Shown: positions 47,301-63,311, counted from the stretch's first letter. The stretch is 64,000 nucleotides of DNA from Tiliqua scincoides (GCF_035046505.1 NC_089827.1:61384856-61448855), one strand, 5' to 3'. Notes: generated by a model from the letters alone, not told the origin. Translations and numbers: made by a program.

Positions 47301-49239
47301 TTGGTTGTACGTGAGATCCACAATGATCTTTCATGGATCTAGGTGGCACTAATACATAGTTCTGCATTCTAATTATGCCACTGGATACATATAGCAACCA
47401 TTTGCCAGAGATGAAAATTGCTATTGTTTTAGCATGAATATGAATATCACCATATTCCAGTTTCCCCAATTGGCTTGGTCCAATTTCCATAATATTGCAT
47501 ATTATACAAATCACTTAACAATTATGCAAATCAAGCAGTCGATTAGAAGAGGGTTAAAGTATCATTCCCACTGCACATTTTCATTTCAAATTGCTCCTTC
47601 CCAATGCTGCTTTGCAGTAAGAAAATGATCCATTAGGCCAGTGGTTCTCTAACTTTTAGTACTGGGACCCACTTTTTAGAATGAGTATCTGTCAGGACCT
47701 GGAAGTGATGTCATGACTGGAAGTGACATCATCAAGCAGGACAATTTTTAACAATCCTAGGCTGCAATCCTACTCACACTTACCCAGGAGTAAGTCCCAT
47801 TGACTATCATTGTTAAAAACATGCAGAGTAGCCTGTTCAAAGCACAGATGTGTAACATTTCCCCAGATGCAGTCACATACCATGGTACCATCAAATATTG
47901 AAATGAATGGGAACCCACCCTGAAATTGGTTTGTAACCCTGTGGGTCCTGACCCACAGTTTGAGAAGCACTGGCTTGTACAGTTCCCCTTGTTGTGCAGA
48001 GGAATAACAGCGTGCTGTGAGAGGCCTGTCCAATGAAAACTGGAATAAGTGGCAGCCAAGCAATTTCAACAGACCTGAAAGAATCCAATGACAACCACCT
48101 CCGTTGCTCTGATAAATGCTGCTGTGGCCGCAACATCCTCCAAAAGCACAGGTTTCCTCACATCTTCAGCGGTGCCTGAGGGTAAAGGGAGGAAGGCATG
48201 GACAATATCTTCTCAGGGCCAAAATCTACACAAACTCACAGTCCACACCCATTTCTTGGAATGTGTAAATCGGCAGATCTCTTGCCTGCCAGGAAATTTC
48301 TCTTTTCACAGATTTGTACTGAACATTGTCTGGGCCTCACATGCCCTGTGGGAACTACTCCCCCTTCCTCCTTTATTCTGTCACCACCAATATTCTGTGT
48401 TTTTCAGGCAAGATCAGTTTTTCAGGCAAGATCAGTTAGGGCACAAAGCCAACCCTTCTTGATTGAGGTACTTCAGATATGGAACTCTGCAAAGACGGCT
48501 TACCTCAGCCTGCCATTACAGACATTTCAGAAGAATTGAGGCTCTCTTATTCACAGGGGCTTGTAAAAGATAGCTTTTTAACGAAGACTGCTATGTGGTC
48601 ATGAATCCTCCTTATTTTATGCAATTGAACGTTATCCTTTGCAGAGTTTGTAAGCTTCTTTGGGTCGACCACATGGGAGGTGAAGAGCAGACTATGTAAG
48701 TAAGAAAAATTCTCAGTAATCCAGACTGAGAGAAGTGCTGTTGAACTCATTCACATCTCTAACCTCAGAGCACAGCCACACATACCACTTTATGGGAAGG
48801 GTGGGATCAAGGATTCTATTCTATATGGTACAGGAGTAAGAAGTAACTTGATCCACGCTGACCCCACCAGCCCACATAGCTGAGAGAGCAGCCTGCAAGA
48901 TTGACTCAGTTTCAGAAAGGTAGATTATCCAGGGGGAAATGTACTTCTGCCTCTCCTTAAGGGCAGGTCACTTATCATATTCTTGGCTGAGAGAGTTGAA
49001 GTACCCAGCCTGGAGCACAATACACTGCCACCTGGATGAGTTCTCTTTCTCTGCATGCTGATCTATATGACTTACAGTTATCCACTCTCTTTGCCTGAAA
49101 CACAGGACGTTGATCTCTTACCTTCTGATGCAGATCCCTTCTCAGAATATCCCAACAGGAAGACCCAGCTGAGGAGCAACATAAGGAACCCCTGCGACAC
49201 AGAGATTCTGCTTGCCCTGACAACTGTTCTTCCTGCCAT
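22382..49239 (-). CDS. ERP27: Endoplasmic reticulum protein 27 (six supported exons plus a tentative last one)
   Basis: ERp27 is a soluble lumenal ER protein with two thioredoxin-like domains (b and b') and no CXXC active site; the human protein binds unfolded peptides and ERp57. Exons at 49122-49239, 48075-48175, 40705-40842, 33648-33764, 29522-29647 and 23448-23642 have GT..AG borders and join in frame to 265 residues. A candidate seventh exon (22382-22438) would give 283; human has 273. Recognisable stretches are ATEVVVIGFFQ (64-73, including the split-domain start), LSHYNITMNTISLFRM, EIDATKLSRFVRI, WVTEYNPM, KYREAAKLFQGQ, LKQSQLPALAAYHTPDE and VKNFCNGFL, each with a clear human ERP27 counterpart. 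No CXXC pair occurs, as expected. The introns are large (up to about 7 kb) and full of transposons. The C-terminus is the uncertain part. Confidence 0.92.
23448..23642 (-). CDS. ERP27: ERP27 exon 6
   Basis: The exon is 195 nt (65 codons), with acceptor TTCTCTGTGCAG at 23643 and donor CAG|GTGATG at 23447. It encodes ILFIMVDVHAKGNDRVMSYF through LKQSQLPALAAYHTPDEEQD to NFCNGFLQRMQ. The human segment TLDDEWDTLP corresponds to TPDEEQDVLP here, so the tryptophan of the acidic loop is a glutamine. Confidence 0.93.
23716..23746. repeat. (GA)n microsatellite
   Basis: It has about 15 GA units and lies 74 bp from the acceptor side of ERP27 exon 6. Confidence 0.95.
24545..24700 (+). mobile_element. L2-type LINE 3' end fragment
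   Basis: A T-rich 3' UTR followed by GTTAGCCCTTTGGGAAGAAA and a short AAATA-rich tail resembles the 3' end at 850-975. Confidence 0.5.
24780..25327. mobile_element. Long Harbinger-like nonautonomous element
   Basis: The ends are CAGCCTAATCCTGAGCTG and GCATAGGATAGGGCTCTG. The interior is CT-rich without coding signatures. The open frame at 24833-25297 is of low complexity and is not a gene. Confidence 0.5.
25633..27190 (-). mobile_element. LINE (uncertain clade) with near-intact reverse transcriptase
   Basis: An uninterrupted minus-strand frame from about 27190 to 25660 covers the RT domain (VDNYRGISLLSVVGKLFA, then IAFIDLTKAFD, SGVKQGCVLAPTLFGIFF, FLFADDAAVTT, LTISLKKTQVM, YLGSTISDT) and a C-terminal region with YGELVQGKRPTGRPQLRYKD. 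It ends in CSRCGRDCHSQIGLFSHTRR. The endonuclease is absent. The 3' end carries the same tail as the 5S-derived SINEs. The I or Nimb group is possible, but I cannot assign it. The shared 3' region is nearly identical to the copy at 15579-16511, so the family was active recently. Confidence 0.88.
27191..27819 (+). mobile_element. Candidate inverted 5' part of the same LINE
   Basis: This block begins with short repeats of TTCTACCCTG at the junction and then reads like a LINE 5' region on the plus strand (TTGTCGTAAGAGGCGACTAA, then CCGACGGTGGGAGAGATCAT). It ends at 27819. A near-perfect repeat of GAYCTTACAAT flanks the whole 25633-27819 unit (left copy 25622-25632, right copy 27817-27827), as expected if both parts inserted together by twin priming. 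Confidence 0.5.
28006..28214. mobile_element. hAT-like miniature element
   Basis: The ends are CAGCGATTTTCAACC and GGTTGACAATCCCTG, with 6 of 8 flanking positions matching. The interior GTGTGATGGCACATTGGTGT pairs loosely with the right half. It is related to the element at 60053-60369. Confidence 0.6.
28915..29100 (+). mobile_element. L2-type LINE 3' end fragment
   Basis: The region has a T-rich 3' UTR, then AAGCCACTTTGGGTGCTCTT and a short AAATA tail. Confidence 0.5.
29274..29442. mobile_element. Harbinger-like miniature element
   Basis: The ends are GGGCCCAATCCTATTCAAC and GGATAGGATTGGGTTC, with the internal AATGCAGC and TGCAGTACGTACCCCATTGG type boxes. It lies 80 bp from ERP27 exon 5. 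Confidence 0.68.
29522..29647 (-). CDS. ERP27: ERP27 exon 5
   Basis: The exon is 126 nt (42 codons), with acceptor TATTGGCAG at 29648 and donor CAG|GTGAGT at 29521. It encodes TAVGLFSCTVETHLLLFTDK followed by SSPKHKERMEKYREAAKLFQ and GQ, the beginning of the b' domain. Confidence 0.94.
30459..31150. mobile_element. Harbinger-like element interrupted by a SINE
   Basis: The left part starts CGGCCCAATACTGTGAG (30461) and reaches GGATGCAGC. The family sequence resumes after the SINE (CCACTAGTGTGGCTGCATGG). The right end is unclear. A (TAA)n block at 30854-30917 belongs to the SINE tail. Confidence 0.5.
30857..31111 (-). mobile_element. 5'-truncated tRNA-SINE relative with (ATT)n tail
   Basis: It shares CCGCCTTTCTTGGTCCTCAG and CTCCTTAGACTTTATTCAAG with the element at 12891-13284. 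The direct repeat AGCTTAT at 30850-30856 and 31112-31118 marks insertion into the surrounding DNA element. Confidence 0.7.
31181..31380. mobile_element. Two adjacent ~90-bp Harbinger-like units
   Basis: Both units have the form GGAGTAAGTCCCATTG .. TTTACTCCCAGGAAAGC .. AGGATTGCAGCCTAAG. The second is more diverged and ends in AGGATTGGGCTGTG. Confidence 0.55.
33648..33764 (-). CDS. ERP27: ERP27 exon 4
   Basis: The exon is 117 nt (39 codons), with acceptor TTTGTTTCAG at 33765 and donor ATG|GTAATG at 33647. It encodes VDNKRQDLEIKESDEIDATK and then LSRFVRIHGLRWVTEYNPM, the end of the b domain. A CR1 3' fragment lies only about 65 nt upstream of the acceptor. Confidence 0.94.
33828..33895 (-). mobile_element. 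CR1 3' end fragment
   Basis: The sequence AGAACCATAGAGTTGGAAGG .. CATCTAGTCCAAC is the terminal part of a CR1 3' UTR in minus orientation. Confidence 0.7.
33918..38942. other. ERP27 intron 3, mostly unannotated
   Basis: No exon or classifiable transposon was recognised apart from a partial hAT-like end near 35950-35990 (GGTGGGTCGCAACCCACC, then GGAACCACTG). The sequence is AT-rich and may be old unique intron DNA. Confidence 0.45.
38956..39060 (-). mobile_element. 5S-rRNA-derived SINE (second copy)
   Basis: Read on the minus strand it runs from AAGCTAAGCAGGGTCAGG through GTACTTGGATGGGAGACCGC to GGTGCTGTAGGC, then a tail with TAGTCTTTCGAGAGTGAAGG. It is flanked by CCTGTTAAAATGG (38943-38955) and CCTGTTACAATGG (39061-39073), a 13-bp duplication with one difference. 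Confidence 0.82.
39268..39833. mobile_element. Solo LTR of an endogenous retrovirus-like element (fossil)
   Basis: This GC-rich 566-bp block begins TGTGAGGGGT and ends ACCCCTGACA, a short terminal inverted repeat, and is flanked by the 5-bp duplication ATTTA (39263-39267 and 39834-39838). No internal region is attached, so it is a solo LTR left by recombination. The family is not recognised. The open frames inside it are not genes. Confidence 0.72.
40705..40842 (-). CDS. ERP27: ERP27 exon 3
   Basis: The exon is 138 nt (46 codons), with acceptor ATCTTCCAG at 40843 and donor ATG|GTATGT at 40704. It encodes DSERPEVSEFLAMVQNLEDV and continues through PFGLCTSSSVLSHYNITMNT to ISLFRM, aligning to human VLTHYNITGNTICLFRLV. 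Confidence 0.94.
41202..41520 (-). mobile_element. LINE/SINE 3' fragment with (GTT)n/(ATT)n tail
   Basis: The minus strand reads AAGCGGTATATAAATACTG followed by (ATT)n and then (GTT)n (41202-41319 on the plus strand), with GGGCTCACAATCTAAA upstream in the body. It resembles an L2-type 3' end. Confidence 0.55.
41705..41890 (-). mobile_element. Retroposed segment with poly(A) tail and 24-bp target duplication
   Basis: An exact 24-bp direct repeat (41681-41704 and 41891-41914, starting CCTGCACTGCCACAAAACAC) brackets 186 bp. On the minus strand the insert ends in an A-rich tail. The pattern is that of L1-type target-primed insertion. The source sequence is not recognised. Confidence 0.68.
42018..42231. 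mobile_element. hAT-like miniature element with exact 8-bp duplication
   Basis: TCCTAAAG occurs exactly at 42010-42017 and 42232-42239. The ends CAGTGTTTCTTAAAGC and GCTTTGAGAACTGCTA form imperfect inverted repeats. Confidence 0.72.
42757..43930 (-). mobile_element. CR1-clade LINE with internal deletion
   Basis: The 3' UTR (GGATCAGGCCATAGGCCCAT) occupies 42757-43010. Then the sequence jumps directly to the middle of the reverse transcriptase ([37 protein letters not shown] region) and on to the pre-RT linker (NKSFFKYVRSRNPAREAVGP, NEFFASVFT). Compared with the copy at 50104-51825, roughly 0.9 kb between the C-terminus and mid-RT is missing at about 43012. The frame is broken in places. Confidence 0.8.
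43931..45925. other. ERP27 intron 2, mostly unannotated
   Basis: No exon was recognised. A probable long Harbinger-like element lies at about 45226-45677 (right end AATAGGATTGAGCTGCCC). Confidence 0.4.
45936..46112. mobile_element. Harbinger-like miniature element
   Basis: The ends are GGGCCCAATCCAATCCAGC and TTGGATAGGATTTGGCCC, with the internal AATGCAGCCCCAAGGTAAAG box. TTA follows at 46113. Confidence 0.7.
47639..47972. mobile_element. hAT-like miniature element
   Basis: The ends CAGTGGTTCTCTAACT and AGTTTGAGAAGCACTG are inverted repeats. The interior includes a fragment of the GGAGTAAGTCCCATTGAC family. No 8-bp duplication is evident. It lies about 100 bp from ERP27 exon 2. Confidence 0.6.
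48075..48175 (-). CDS. ERP27: ERP27 exon 2
   Basis: The exon is 101 nt, with acceptor TTTACCCTCAG at 48176 and donor TTTCAG|GTCTGT at 48074. It encodes TAEDVRKPVLLEDVAATAAF and then IRATEVVVIGFFQ, matching the start of the human b domain (ATEVAVIGFFQ). The phase fits exon 1 (1 nt carried). Confidence 0.93.
49122..49239 (-). CDS. ERP27: ERP27 exon 1: signal peptide
   Basis: The donor is GAAG|GTAAGAG at 49121. From the ATG at 49237-49239 the exon encodes 39 residues plus one base: a basic N-region, a hydrophobic core FLMLLLSWVFLLG, then YSEKGSASE. This is a plausible ER signal peptide in the right place before the b domain. Other in-frame starts are 49273-49275 (12 residues longer) and 49180-49182 (19 residues shorter); the choice rests only on a typical signal-peptide length. 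The 5' UTR and promoter are not resolved. Confidence 0.72.
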
Positions 49240-49275
49240 GTGTTCTGCTTTGAGCTTGGAAAGGTGACTCACCAA

Positions 49276-49922
49276 CTGTCCTTGGTGGCAATTCTAAAAC
49301 TGTGGGAGAAAAGCACCTGGGAATGGTCACATTTACAACTACTGAGATAAGAGACTGGTGGAACTGAAGGTTATGCTTCCAGAGCCTTCTTTTCACACTC
49401 AGGCCATACTGTGTAAGATATTCCTTCCTTGAAGTAAAATGATCTCCAGTTTCACACCTATATAGAAACCAGATAGAACCAACAAAGCACTGCACACATA
49501 CCAAACCAAAGAGGGATCTCTACCATTTGTTGCCTTCCTTCCCTTTGCGCAACCTGTGCACACAAGGCTCAACCAAAAGCCACGCTGTACCAAAGACAGT
49601 TTTACTAAGGTTGTTGCTCCATTAAATCTTCATCAATCAACTGTATGAGTTTCAACTGAACAAATACATCATAAATGAATGAAACTGGACTGCCAGTGGT
49701 AGGTTGTTTACTGGTATGTTGTTTATAGTGCACTTACTCAGAAGTTGTGAAGAACAGAATTTTAAAAGTTAATGAATAAAAATGTGTCTTATGGGGTGCA
49801 ATCCTGACCCAGGAAAATATATTTCCTGCCATGCTTTGGAATAGTTCTTTGTTGCTGAAGACTCTCTCCCAGAGTGGCTTTGTTTAGGTTGCCCCCCCCC
49901 TTCCTACCTGTGGTTGCAGGCT
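49276..49922. other. Region upstream of ERP27; promoter not identified
   Basis: The sequence directly 5' of the putative ERP27 start has no visible CpG island and no clear TATA element placed against a known start site. Further 5' UTR exons could lie here. Confidence 0.35.
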
Positions 49923-49923
49923 T

Positions 49924-52195
49924 ATAAGAACATAAGAACAGCCGCACTGGATCAGGCCATAGGTCCATCTAGTCCAGCTTCCTGTATCTCACAGCGGCCC
50001 ACCAAATGCCCCAGGGAGCACACCAGATAACAAGAGACCTCATCCTTGTGCCCTCCCTTGCATCTGGCATTCTGACATAACCCATTTCTAAAATCAGAAG
50101 GTTAGAACATAAGAACATAAGAACAGCCCCACTGGATCAGGCCATAGGCCCATCTAGTCCAGCTTCCTGTATCTCACAGCGGCCCACCAAATGCCCCAGG
50201 GAGCACACCAGATAACAAGAGACCTCATCCTGGTGCCCTCCCCTACATCTGGCATTCTGACTTAACCCATTCCTAAAATCAGGAGGTTGCGCATACACAT
50301 CATGGCTTGTACCCCATAATGGATTTTTCCTCCAGAAACTTGTCCAATCCCCTTTTAAAGGCGTCTAGGCTAGACGACAGCACCACATCCTGTGGCAAGG
50401 AGTTCCACAGACAAACCACACGCTGAGTAAAGAAATATTTTCTTTTGTCTGTCCTAACCCGCCCAACACTCAATTTTAGTGGATGTCCCCTGGTTCTGGT
50501 ATTATGTGAGAGTGTAAAGAGCATCTCCCTATCCACTCTGTCCATTCCCTGCATAATTTTGTATGTCTCAATCATGTCCCCCCCAGGCGTCTCTTTTCTA
50601 GGCTGAAGAGGCCCAAACGCCGTAGCCTTTCCTCATAAGGAAGGTGCCCCAGTCCCGTAATCATCTTAGTCGCTCTCTTTTGCACCTTTTCCATTTCCAC
50701 TATGTCTTTTTTGAGATGCGGCAACCAGAACTGAACACAATACTCCAGGTGTGGCCTTACCATAGATTTATACAACGGCATTATAATACTAGCCGTTTTG
50801 TTCTCAATACCCTTCCTAATGATCCCAAGCATAGAATTGGCCTTCTTCACTGCCGCCGCACATTGGGTCGACACTTTCATCGACCTGTCCACCAGCACCC
50901 CAAGATCTCTCTCCTGATCTGTCACAGACAGCTCAGAACCCATCAGCCTATATGTGAAGTTTTGATTTTTTGCCCCAATGTGCATGACTTTACACTTACT
51001 GACATTGAAGCGCATCTGCCATTTTGCTGCCCATTCTGCCAGTCTGGAGAGATCCTTCTGGAGCTCCTCACAATCACTTCTGGTCTTTACCACTCAGAAA
51101 AGTTTGGTGTCGTCTGCAAACTTAGCCACTTCACTGCTCAACCCTGTCTCCAGGTCATTTATGAAGAGGTTGAAAAACACCGGTCCCAGGACAGATCCTT
51201 GGGGCACACCGCTTTTCACCTCTCTCCATTGTGAAAATTGCCCATTGACACCCACTCTCTGCTTCCTGGCCTCCAACCAGTTCTCAATCCACGAGAGGAC
51301 CTGTCCTCTAATTCCCTGATGGTGGAGTTTTTTCAGTAGCTTTTGGTGAGGGACCATGTCAAATGCCTTCTGAAAGTCCAGATATATAATGTTCACGGGT
51401 TCTCCCGCATCCACATGCCTGTTGACCTTTTCAAAGAATTCTATAAGGTTCGTGAGGTAAGACTTACCCTTACAGAAACCATGCTGACTCTCCCTCAGCA
51501 AGGCCTGTTCGTCTATGTGTTTTGAGATGCTATCTTTGATGAGGCATTCCACCATCTTACCCGGTATGGATGTTAGGCTGACCGGCCTATAGTTTCCCGG
51601 GTCCCCCCTCTTTCCCTTTTTAAAAATAGGCGTGACATTTGCTATCCTCCAATCTTCTGGCACCGTGGCCGTTTTGAGGGACAAGTTGCATACCTTAGTC
51701 AAGAGATCTGCAACTTCATTCTTCAATTCCTTAATAACCCTTGGGTGGATGCCATCAGGGCCCGGTGACTTATTGATCTTTAATTTATCAATGAGGTCTG
51801 AAACATCTTCTTTGTATGTGAAACAAAGGTTGCACATACACATCATGGCTTGTAACCCGTAATGGATTTTTCCTCCAGAAACTTGTCCAATCCCCTTTTA
51901 AAGGTGTCCAGGCCAGATGCCGTCACCACATCCTATGGCAAGGAGTTCCACAGACCAACCACACGCCAAGTAAAGAAATATTTTCTTTTGTCTGTCCTAA
52001 CTCTCCCAACTCAATTTTAGTGGATGTCCCCTGGTTCTGGTGTTATGTGAGAGTGTAAAGAGCATCTCTCTATCCACTTTATCCTTCCCATGCATAATTT
52101 TGTATGTCTCAGTCATGTCCCCCCTCAGGCGTCTCTTTTCTAGGCTGAAGAGGCCCAAACACCGTAGCCTTTCCTCATAAGGAAGGTATTATATA
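49924..52195 (-). mobile_element. CR1-clade LINE A, split by LINE B
   Basis: The parts are 49924-50103 (3' UTR) and 51832-about 52195 (C-terminal coding remnant up to CCTTTCCTCATAAGGAAGGT). Joined across the insertion, the 3' UTR resumes exactly at the sequence expected from LINE B itself. Possible flanking TATAAG repeats are seen. Confidence 0.75.
50104..51825 (-). mobile_element. CR1-clade LINE B inserted into LINE A
   Basis: The copy is 5'-truncated and covers [85 protein letters not shown], then WQMRFNVSKCKVMHIGAKN, PHLEYCVQFWLPHLKKD, and the C-terminal IMQGMDRVDREMLFTL with VCLWNSLPQDVVL. There is one in-frame TGA just after FADDTKLF (51091-51093) and a one-base shift at a G run near 50580. 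It is flanked by AAGGTT (50098-50103 and 51826-51831). Confidence 0.85.
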
Positions 52196-52673
52196 AGCAG
52201 AATAGTCCTGGGTACCACAGAATGTGAGAGGTTTCTGCCTACCTATAATCAGGGCTTTTTTTCTAATGGAATGCGGGGGGACGGAGTTCCAGCACCTTTT
52301 TGCAGGGGCCCCTCCCCTTCGGAGGCATTCCAGGGGGGAGCAAAACAGAGGCCTTCACTGGGTAGGTGCTGGGGGGTGCAGGGTGGGCGGGCACCTGGCC
52401 TCTGCCTGACCGCACAACGACCCCCTCCTGCCCCATCCCCAAGCTCTCGCCTAAGCCCAGCCCACCTCCCCTCCCCCCGCGCTCCGCTTCCCTGCGCAGC
52501 TTCCAAGCCGGTGGAGGGCGCGGGGACACACGCCGATACCGAGGAGGAAGATGGACAGCCAGCCAGTCAGGGAGATGGGCTGCGGCACCCACGGAACACT
52601 CAGGTACTGGCTTGGCGGAGGAGGAGGAGAAGGAAGCTAGCTGGTGCAGCCCCCGTGCCAATCTGCAGCACGA

Positions 52674-53134
52674 GCCTAGGCGTGTCTACTCAGAAGTAAG
52701 TCTCATTGTGCTCAATGGGGCTTGCTCCTGGGAAAGGGTGCATAGCCTTGCAGCCTGAGAGCCCAAGCCTATGCATGTCTACTCAGAAGTAAATTCCATT
52801 GTGTTCAAAGGGGTTTACTCCCGGGAAAGTGTCATAGCCTTGCAGCCTGAGTAGACAGGCAGAGGAAGGGCTCGGAGGCTGCAGTCCTCTCCACACTTTC
52901 CTGGGAGGAAGCCCCACTGCCTTTACTGGGACTGACTTCTGAAGAGACAGGCACAGGATTGGGCCCTGAGGCCGCCATCCTATCCACAGTAAGCCCCATT
53001 CACTAAAATGGACTTCTGAGTAGACACGCATAGGATTGGACTCTTAGGCTGCAATCCTAGGCACTTTCCTGGGAGTAAGCTCCATTGACTAGAAGGAGAC
53101 TTACTTCAGAGTAGACATACCTAGGATTGGGCTC
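52674..53134. repeat. Five consecutive ~90-bp Harbinger-like units
   Basis: Five successive units occur at about 52674-52760, 52765-52850, 52878-52970, 52970-53042 and 53047-53134. The first two read TCTACTCAGAAGTAAG then TTACTCCCGGGAAAG; the last three are in the reverse order. The last one has TTA on both sides (53044-53046 and 53135-53137). A partial sixth unit is at 53668-53712. Confidence 0.7.
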
Positions 53135-53760
53135 TTAATCCTGGCAGAGATATATATCTGCACCCGTTTTCACATGCTAAGGGCAGGTGAAAAGGGATTC
53201 TACGTGTGTACAACGTGCTGTCCAGCCTTGCCAGAGATCCTCCTCATCCTTCCCTCACAAGCATGCCCTCCACCAGCCAGCATTTGCAGCTCCTCTCCAG
53301 CAATGCACAGCAGCTGCTCAGGGCAGCAGAGAACATGCAATTGCATGCCAAGTGCCTTCCCAAAGACACAGAGTATTCTGATACCTGAATTAAACCATAT
53401 TTAATCGCTTGTTTGCAAACATAGCTGTTTCTATGTGCACCTAAGGACCCCTCTCGTGTAAGAATTCCTTTTTTGTTCTTACTCCACAGTTGCTTAGAGT
53501 AATTTTACTACATGGAACTCATGTAAGCCATTTTTCGGAATCCATTCACTGCTTCCTCTCCTCGAAGTAGTGTCACACTACATACTACACGCTACAAGTG
53601 CACCTGTACAGTATTTTTCCCCATGTGTAGAAAAAGTAGCTAGGGGGAAGGGGATGTGGAGACTGACAGCCCAATCCTATGCATGTCTACTCAGAAGTAA
53701 GTTCATCTTTAGGGGGGAAGCACATAAAAAATATTTTATTTCTCCAATAAAAAATGGTTT

Positions 53761-53787
53761 ATAAATAAATAAATAAATAAATAAATG
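53761..53787. repeat. (AAAT)n microsatellite
   Basis: About six AAAT units near the right part of the 52248-53838 element. Confidence 0.85.
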
Positions 53788-54128
53788 ATTAACAAGTTGT
53801 GAGTTCCTGCACCTTTTCTTTTACAAAAAAAGCACTGCCTATAATAATGTAAAAATGTAGAAGACATTATACCATCTTTATGTCCAGAGGCATGTGTAAA
53901 GAAATGTCTCCTTAAACCAAATCACAGAAAGACAATCACCTGCATTAAGGTCTTAAACTCAGTCCATTGGACACAGAATCCACTACTAATACACTGGGGT
54001 AAATCAAAAAGAAAGAATGACTGCATTCCCTGATTATCATCCTGCAGCTCTTTGACATATAATGTGTGGCTCTTGGAAATATGCTAGCTGAACTCCTTTT
54101 TGTATCACAACTAATATAAAAGGTAAAT

Positions 54129-54824
54129 AAGGGCTCAATCCTAGAAATGATTTGGGCTAGCACAAGTCCCTTGCTCCAGCCCAGGAGGGATGCAAACATG
54201 CCATAAGGTACGTTTGTGCCTCCTTGAGAGGAAGCCAGCCCGGCTCTCCAAGAAGCACCGGCCTGCAGAGGCTGATGCAAGCCTTCACGCTGGCTTCCTC
54301 TCTGAGGCTTGCGTCAGCCCGGCAGGGGGAGGTGGGGAGAAGGTGGGAGGGAGGCGTTCCTGGGTGAGGGGAGAGCTGGCAGTGGGTGGCCCCAGAGCAG
54401 GTGGACAGGGAGAGGGAGGCGGGGCTGGGGTTCAGCAGTTATGCCGGATCCCAACCCCCATTCTCAGGGAGAACGGAGCAGCTTCAAGTCGCTCCACTCT
54501 TCTCTGACATGCGCCACCTCCAGAGGTGGCGCAAGTCCAAGGAGAACCATAGGGGCCAGTGGCCCTTACCCAGGGGTTAGGAGAAAAGTTTCCCCTTGCC
54601 TCTGGCTAAGCCGCTTCTGGCCACTATCCTACACTGGATACAGCGCGAGCCTCTTGGCTTTCTAGCACTGACATAAGGGCAATGCAGCTCTGAGGTAAGG
54701 TAACAAACAAACCCTTACTTTGAGGAGGCCTCCGTGAGTGACACCCAACTGCAGGATGCAGCACATGTCCCATTGGCACAGCTATGCCAGTGCTGGAAAG
54801 CACTAAGGGGTTAGGATTGTGCCC
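54129..54824. mobile_element. Composite of Harbinger-like sequences
   Basis: From GGGCTCAATCCTAG at about 54131, a long-form element runs into a 170-bp short-form copy at 54655-54824 (CTAGCACTGACATAAGGGC .. AAGGGGTTAGGATTGTGCCC). The boundary between the two is unclear. Confidence 0.5.
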
Positions 54825-55639
54825 ATTTTCAAGCTTTATAATTATTTACAAGGTATAACCTGAGAGTCCACTGGATTAAAACAGAAGTTTAATGTTCATG
54901 GTGAATAAATATATTAAAGAATTTAAATGCTTCTTAAATTGCGGCTCTCAAATATTTCTTTTACAGTTGTCAAACATCTGAAGTTTAGCACATGTGGCTC
55001 TTACGTAAAGCAAGTTTGGCCACCCCTGCTTTATACTGATGTTTCATGCACCTGCTGTAGAATAATCATCTATATATGCACTTTGGCCCAGTTTATAGTT
55101 AAGATGACACATTATTATTTGTACACTGGAAGAATCCTCCTGGAGCAAACATCCACCTCCACAATTCACTTTTCTATCTAAGTCAGAACAAGTCTATTAT
55201 CTCGTTACTTATTCCTGCACTGCCACCTGACTCTCTCCAACTTTATTCTGTACCCATAGCAATGCATGATCTCAACCCTCTGTCCCTGTTTGCCTGTCTA
55301 ATAGACTGCTGGGTAAGGGCTGTGTCAAAACTATGTTCCTACAAAACTACAGCACCTCATTGAGAGTTATCACTCAATAAAATGTTATTAGCAGCAGATG
55401 CTACAAAAGGAGGTGAGAGAAATCCTGGCACATTCAATATTGCTCAGAGCGAACAGGTCTCCTTAACCCCAATCTCTAGAAGCTGGCTTATGTCCCAAAC
55501 AACTGAAGTGATACATGCAACATAATGTGACTAGATTTATTTTTAAAACTCACTGCAAATCTGCAAAAGGCTTGATACTCCGCCTGAGTCAAGAATAAAT
55601 TATTGTAATTGCATGAAACATGAGAGGCTCACTCAGAAG

Positions 55640-56208
55640 CAAAGGACAGAACTGGTTTTATTTTCAAAGACACTGAAATTGTCTGTACAGACCAGGGCAG
55701 GGACTGTGTCTCCTGTTACCTCTGAAGACAAGACTTCCAAATACAGTTTTAGGAATACTCCCAAACAAACAGAGTCAAGATAGAATTCACTCATCGCCAA
55801 AGATCTTTCCAGTGAACACAGACTACAGGAATAAGAAAATTAAAAAGGAGAGGGGAGGCTAATGGCTGCAGATCTTTAGGTGGGGACAATTTATCTACCC
55901 TGATAGTAATAGTGTTGGGTTTTGGTAACTGTGCATCTTCCTAGCAAAGGCACTTCAGGGACACATCCTGTGCAAAGATTATCAGAGAGGATGGCTTGTC
56001 CCAGTTTAATTCCTTGCGGTTATTTTCAGTGTAGCAGCAGGAGAGACAGAGTCTGTCCAAAGGCCTATGTTAACAGAATCTCTTGTGACAGGAAAAGGGC
56101 CAGGTGGATCATGTGGAGGAAGCATGGTATGTAGGTACCAAGAATTGGCACGCCTGGGACACAGCACAACTGGCAGGAGGAAGCAAGGAGAAGACTAGGA
56201 GGTGGGAC
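55640..56208 (-). other. ARHGDIB: ARHGDIB 3' UTR
   Basis: About 550-570 nt of sequence without a recognisable repeat follows the stop codon, up to a canonical AATAAA on the minus strand at 55657-55662. The length is in the range expected for this gene. The exact cleavage site cannot be seen. Confidence 0.6.
55657..55662 (-). terminator. Candidate ARHGDIB poly(A) signal AATAAA
   Basis: TTTATT on the plus strand reads AATAAA on the minus strand, about 550 nt after the ARHGDIB stop. A second match exists near 55536, so the choice is provisional. Confidence 0.55.

Positions 56209-63311
<7,103 letters not shown>

Larger units (their letters stand above)
52248..53838. mobile_element. Probable hAT-like element (about 1.6 kb) carrying a cluster of Harbinger-like units
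   Basis: The left end AGGGCTTTTTTTCTAATGG and right end TTTACAAAAAAAGCACTG pair as imperfect inverted repeats, with GAGTTCCAGCACC near the left end and GAGTTCCTGCACC near the right. The interior is GC-rich at 52300-52670, followed by repeated units at 52674-53134. Confidence 0.45.

Noticed and set aside
50644-51234. 196-residue plus-strand frame
   Set aside because: It is antisense to the CR1 reverse transcriptase on the minus strand.
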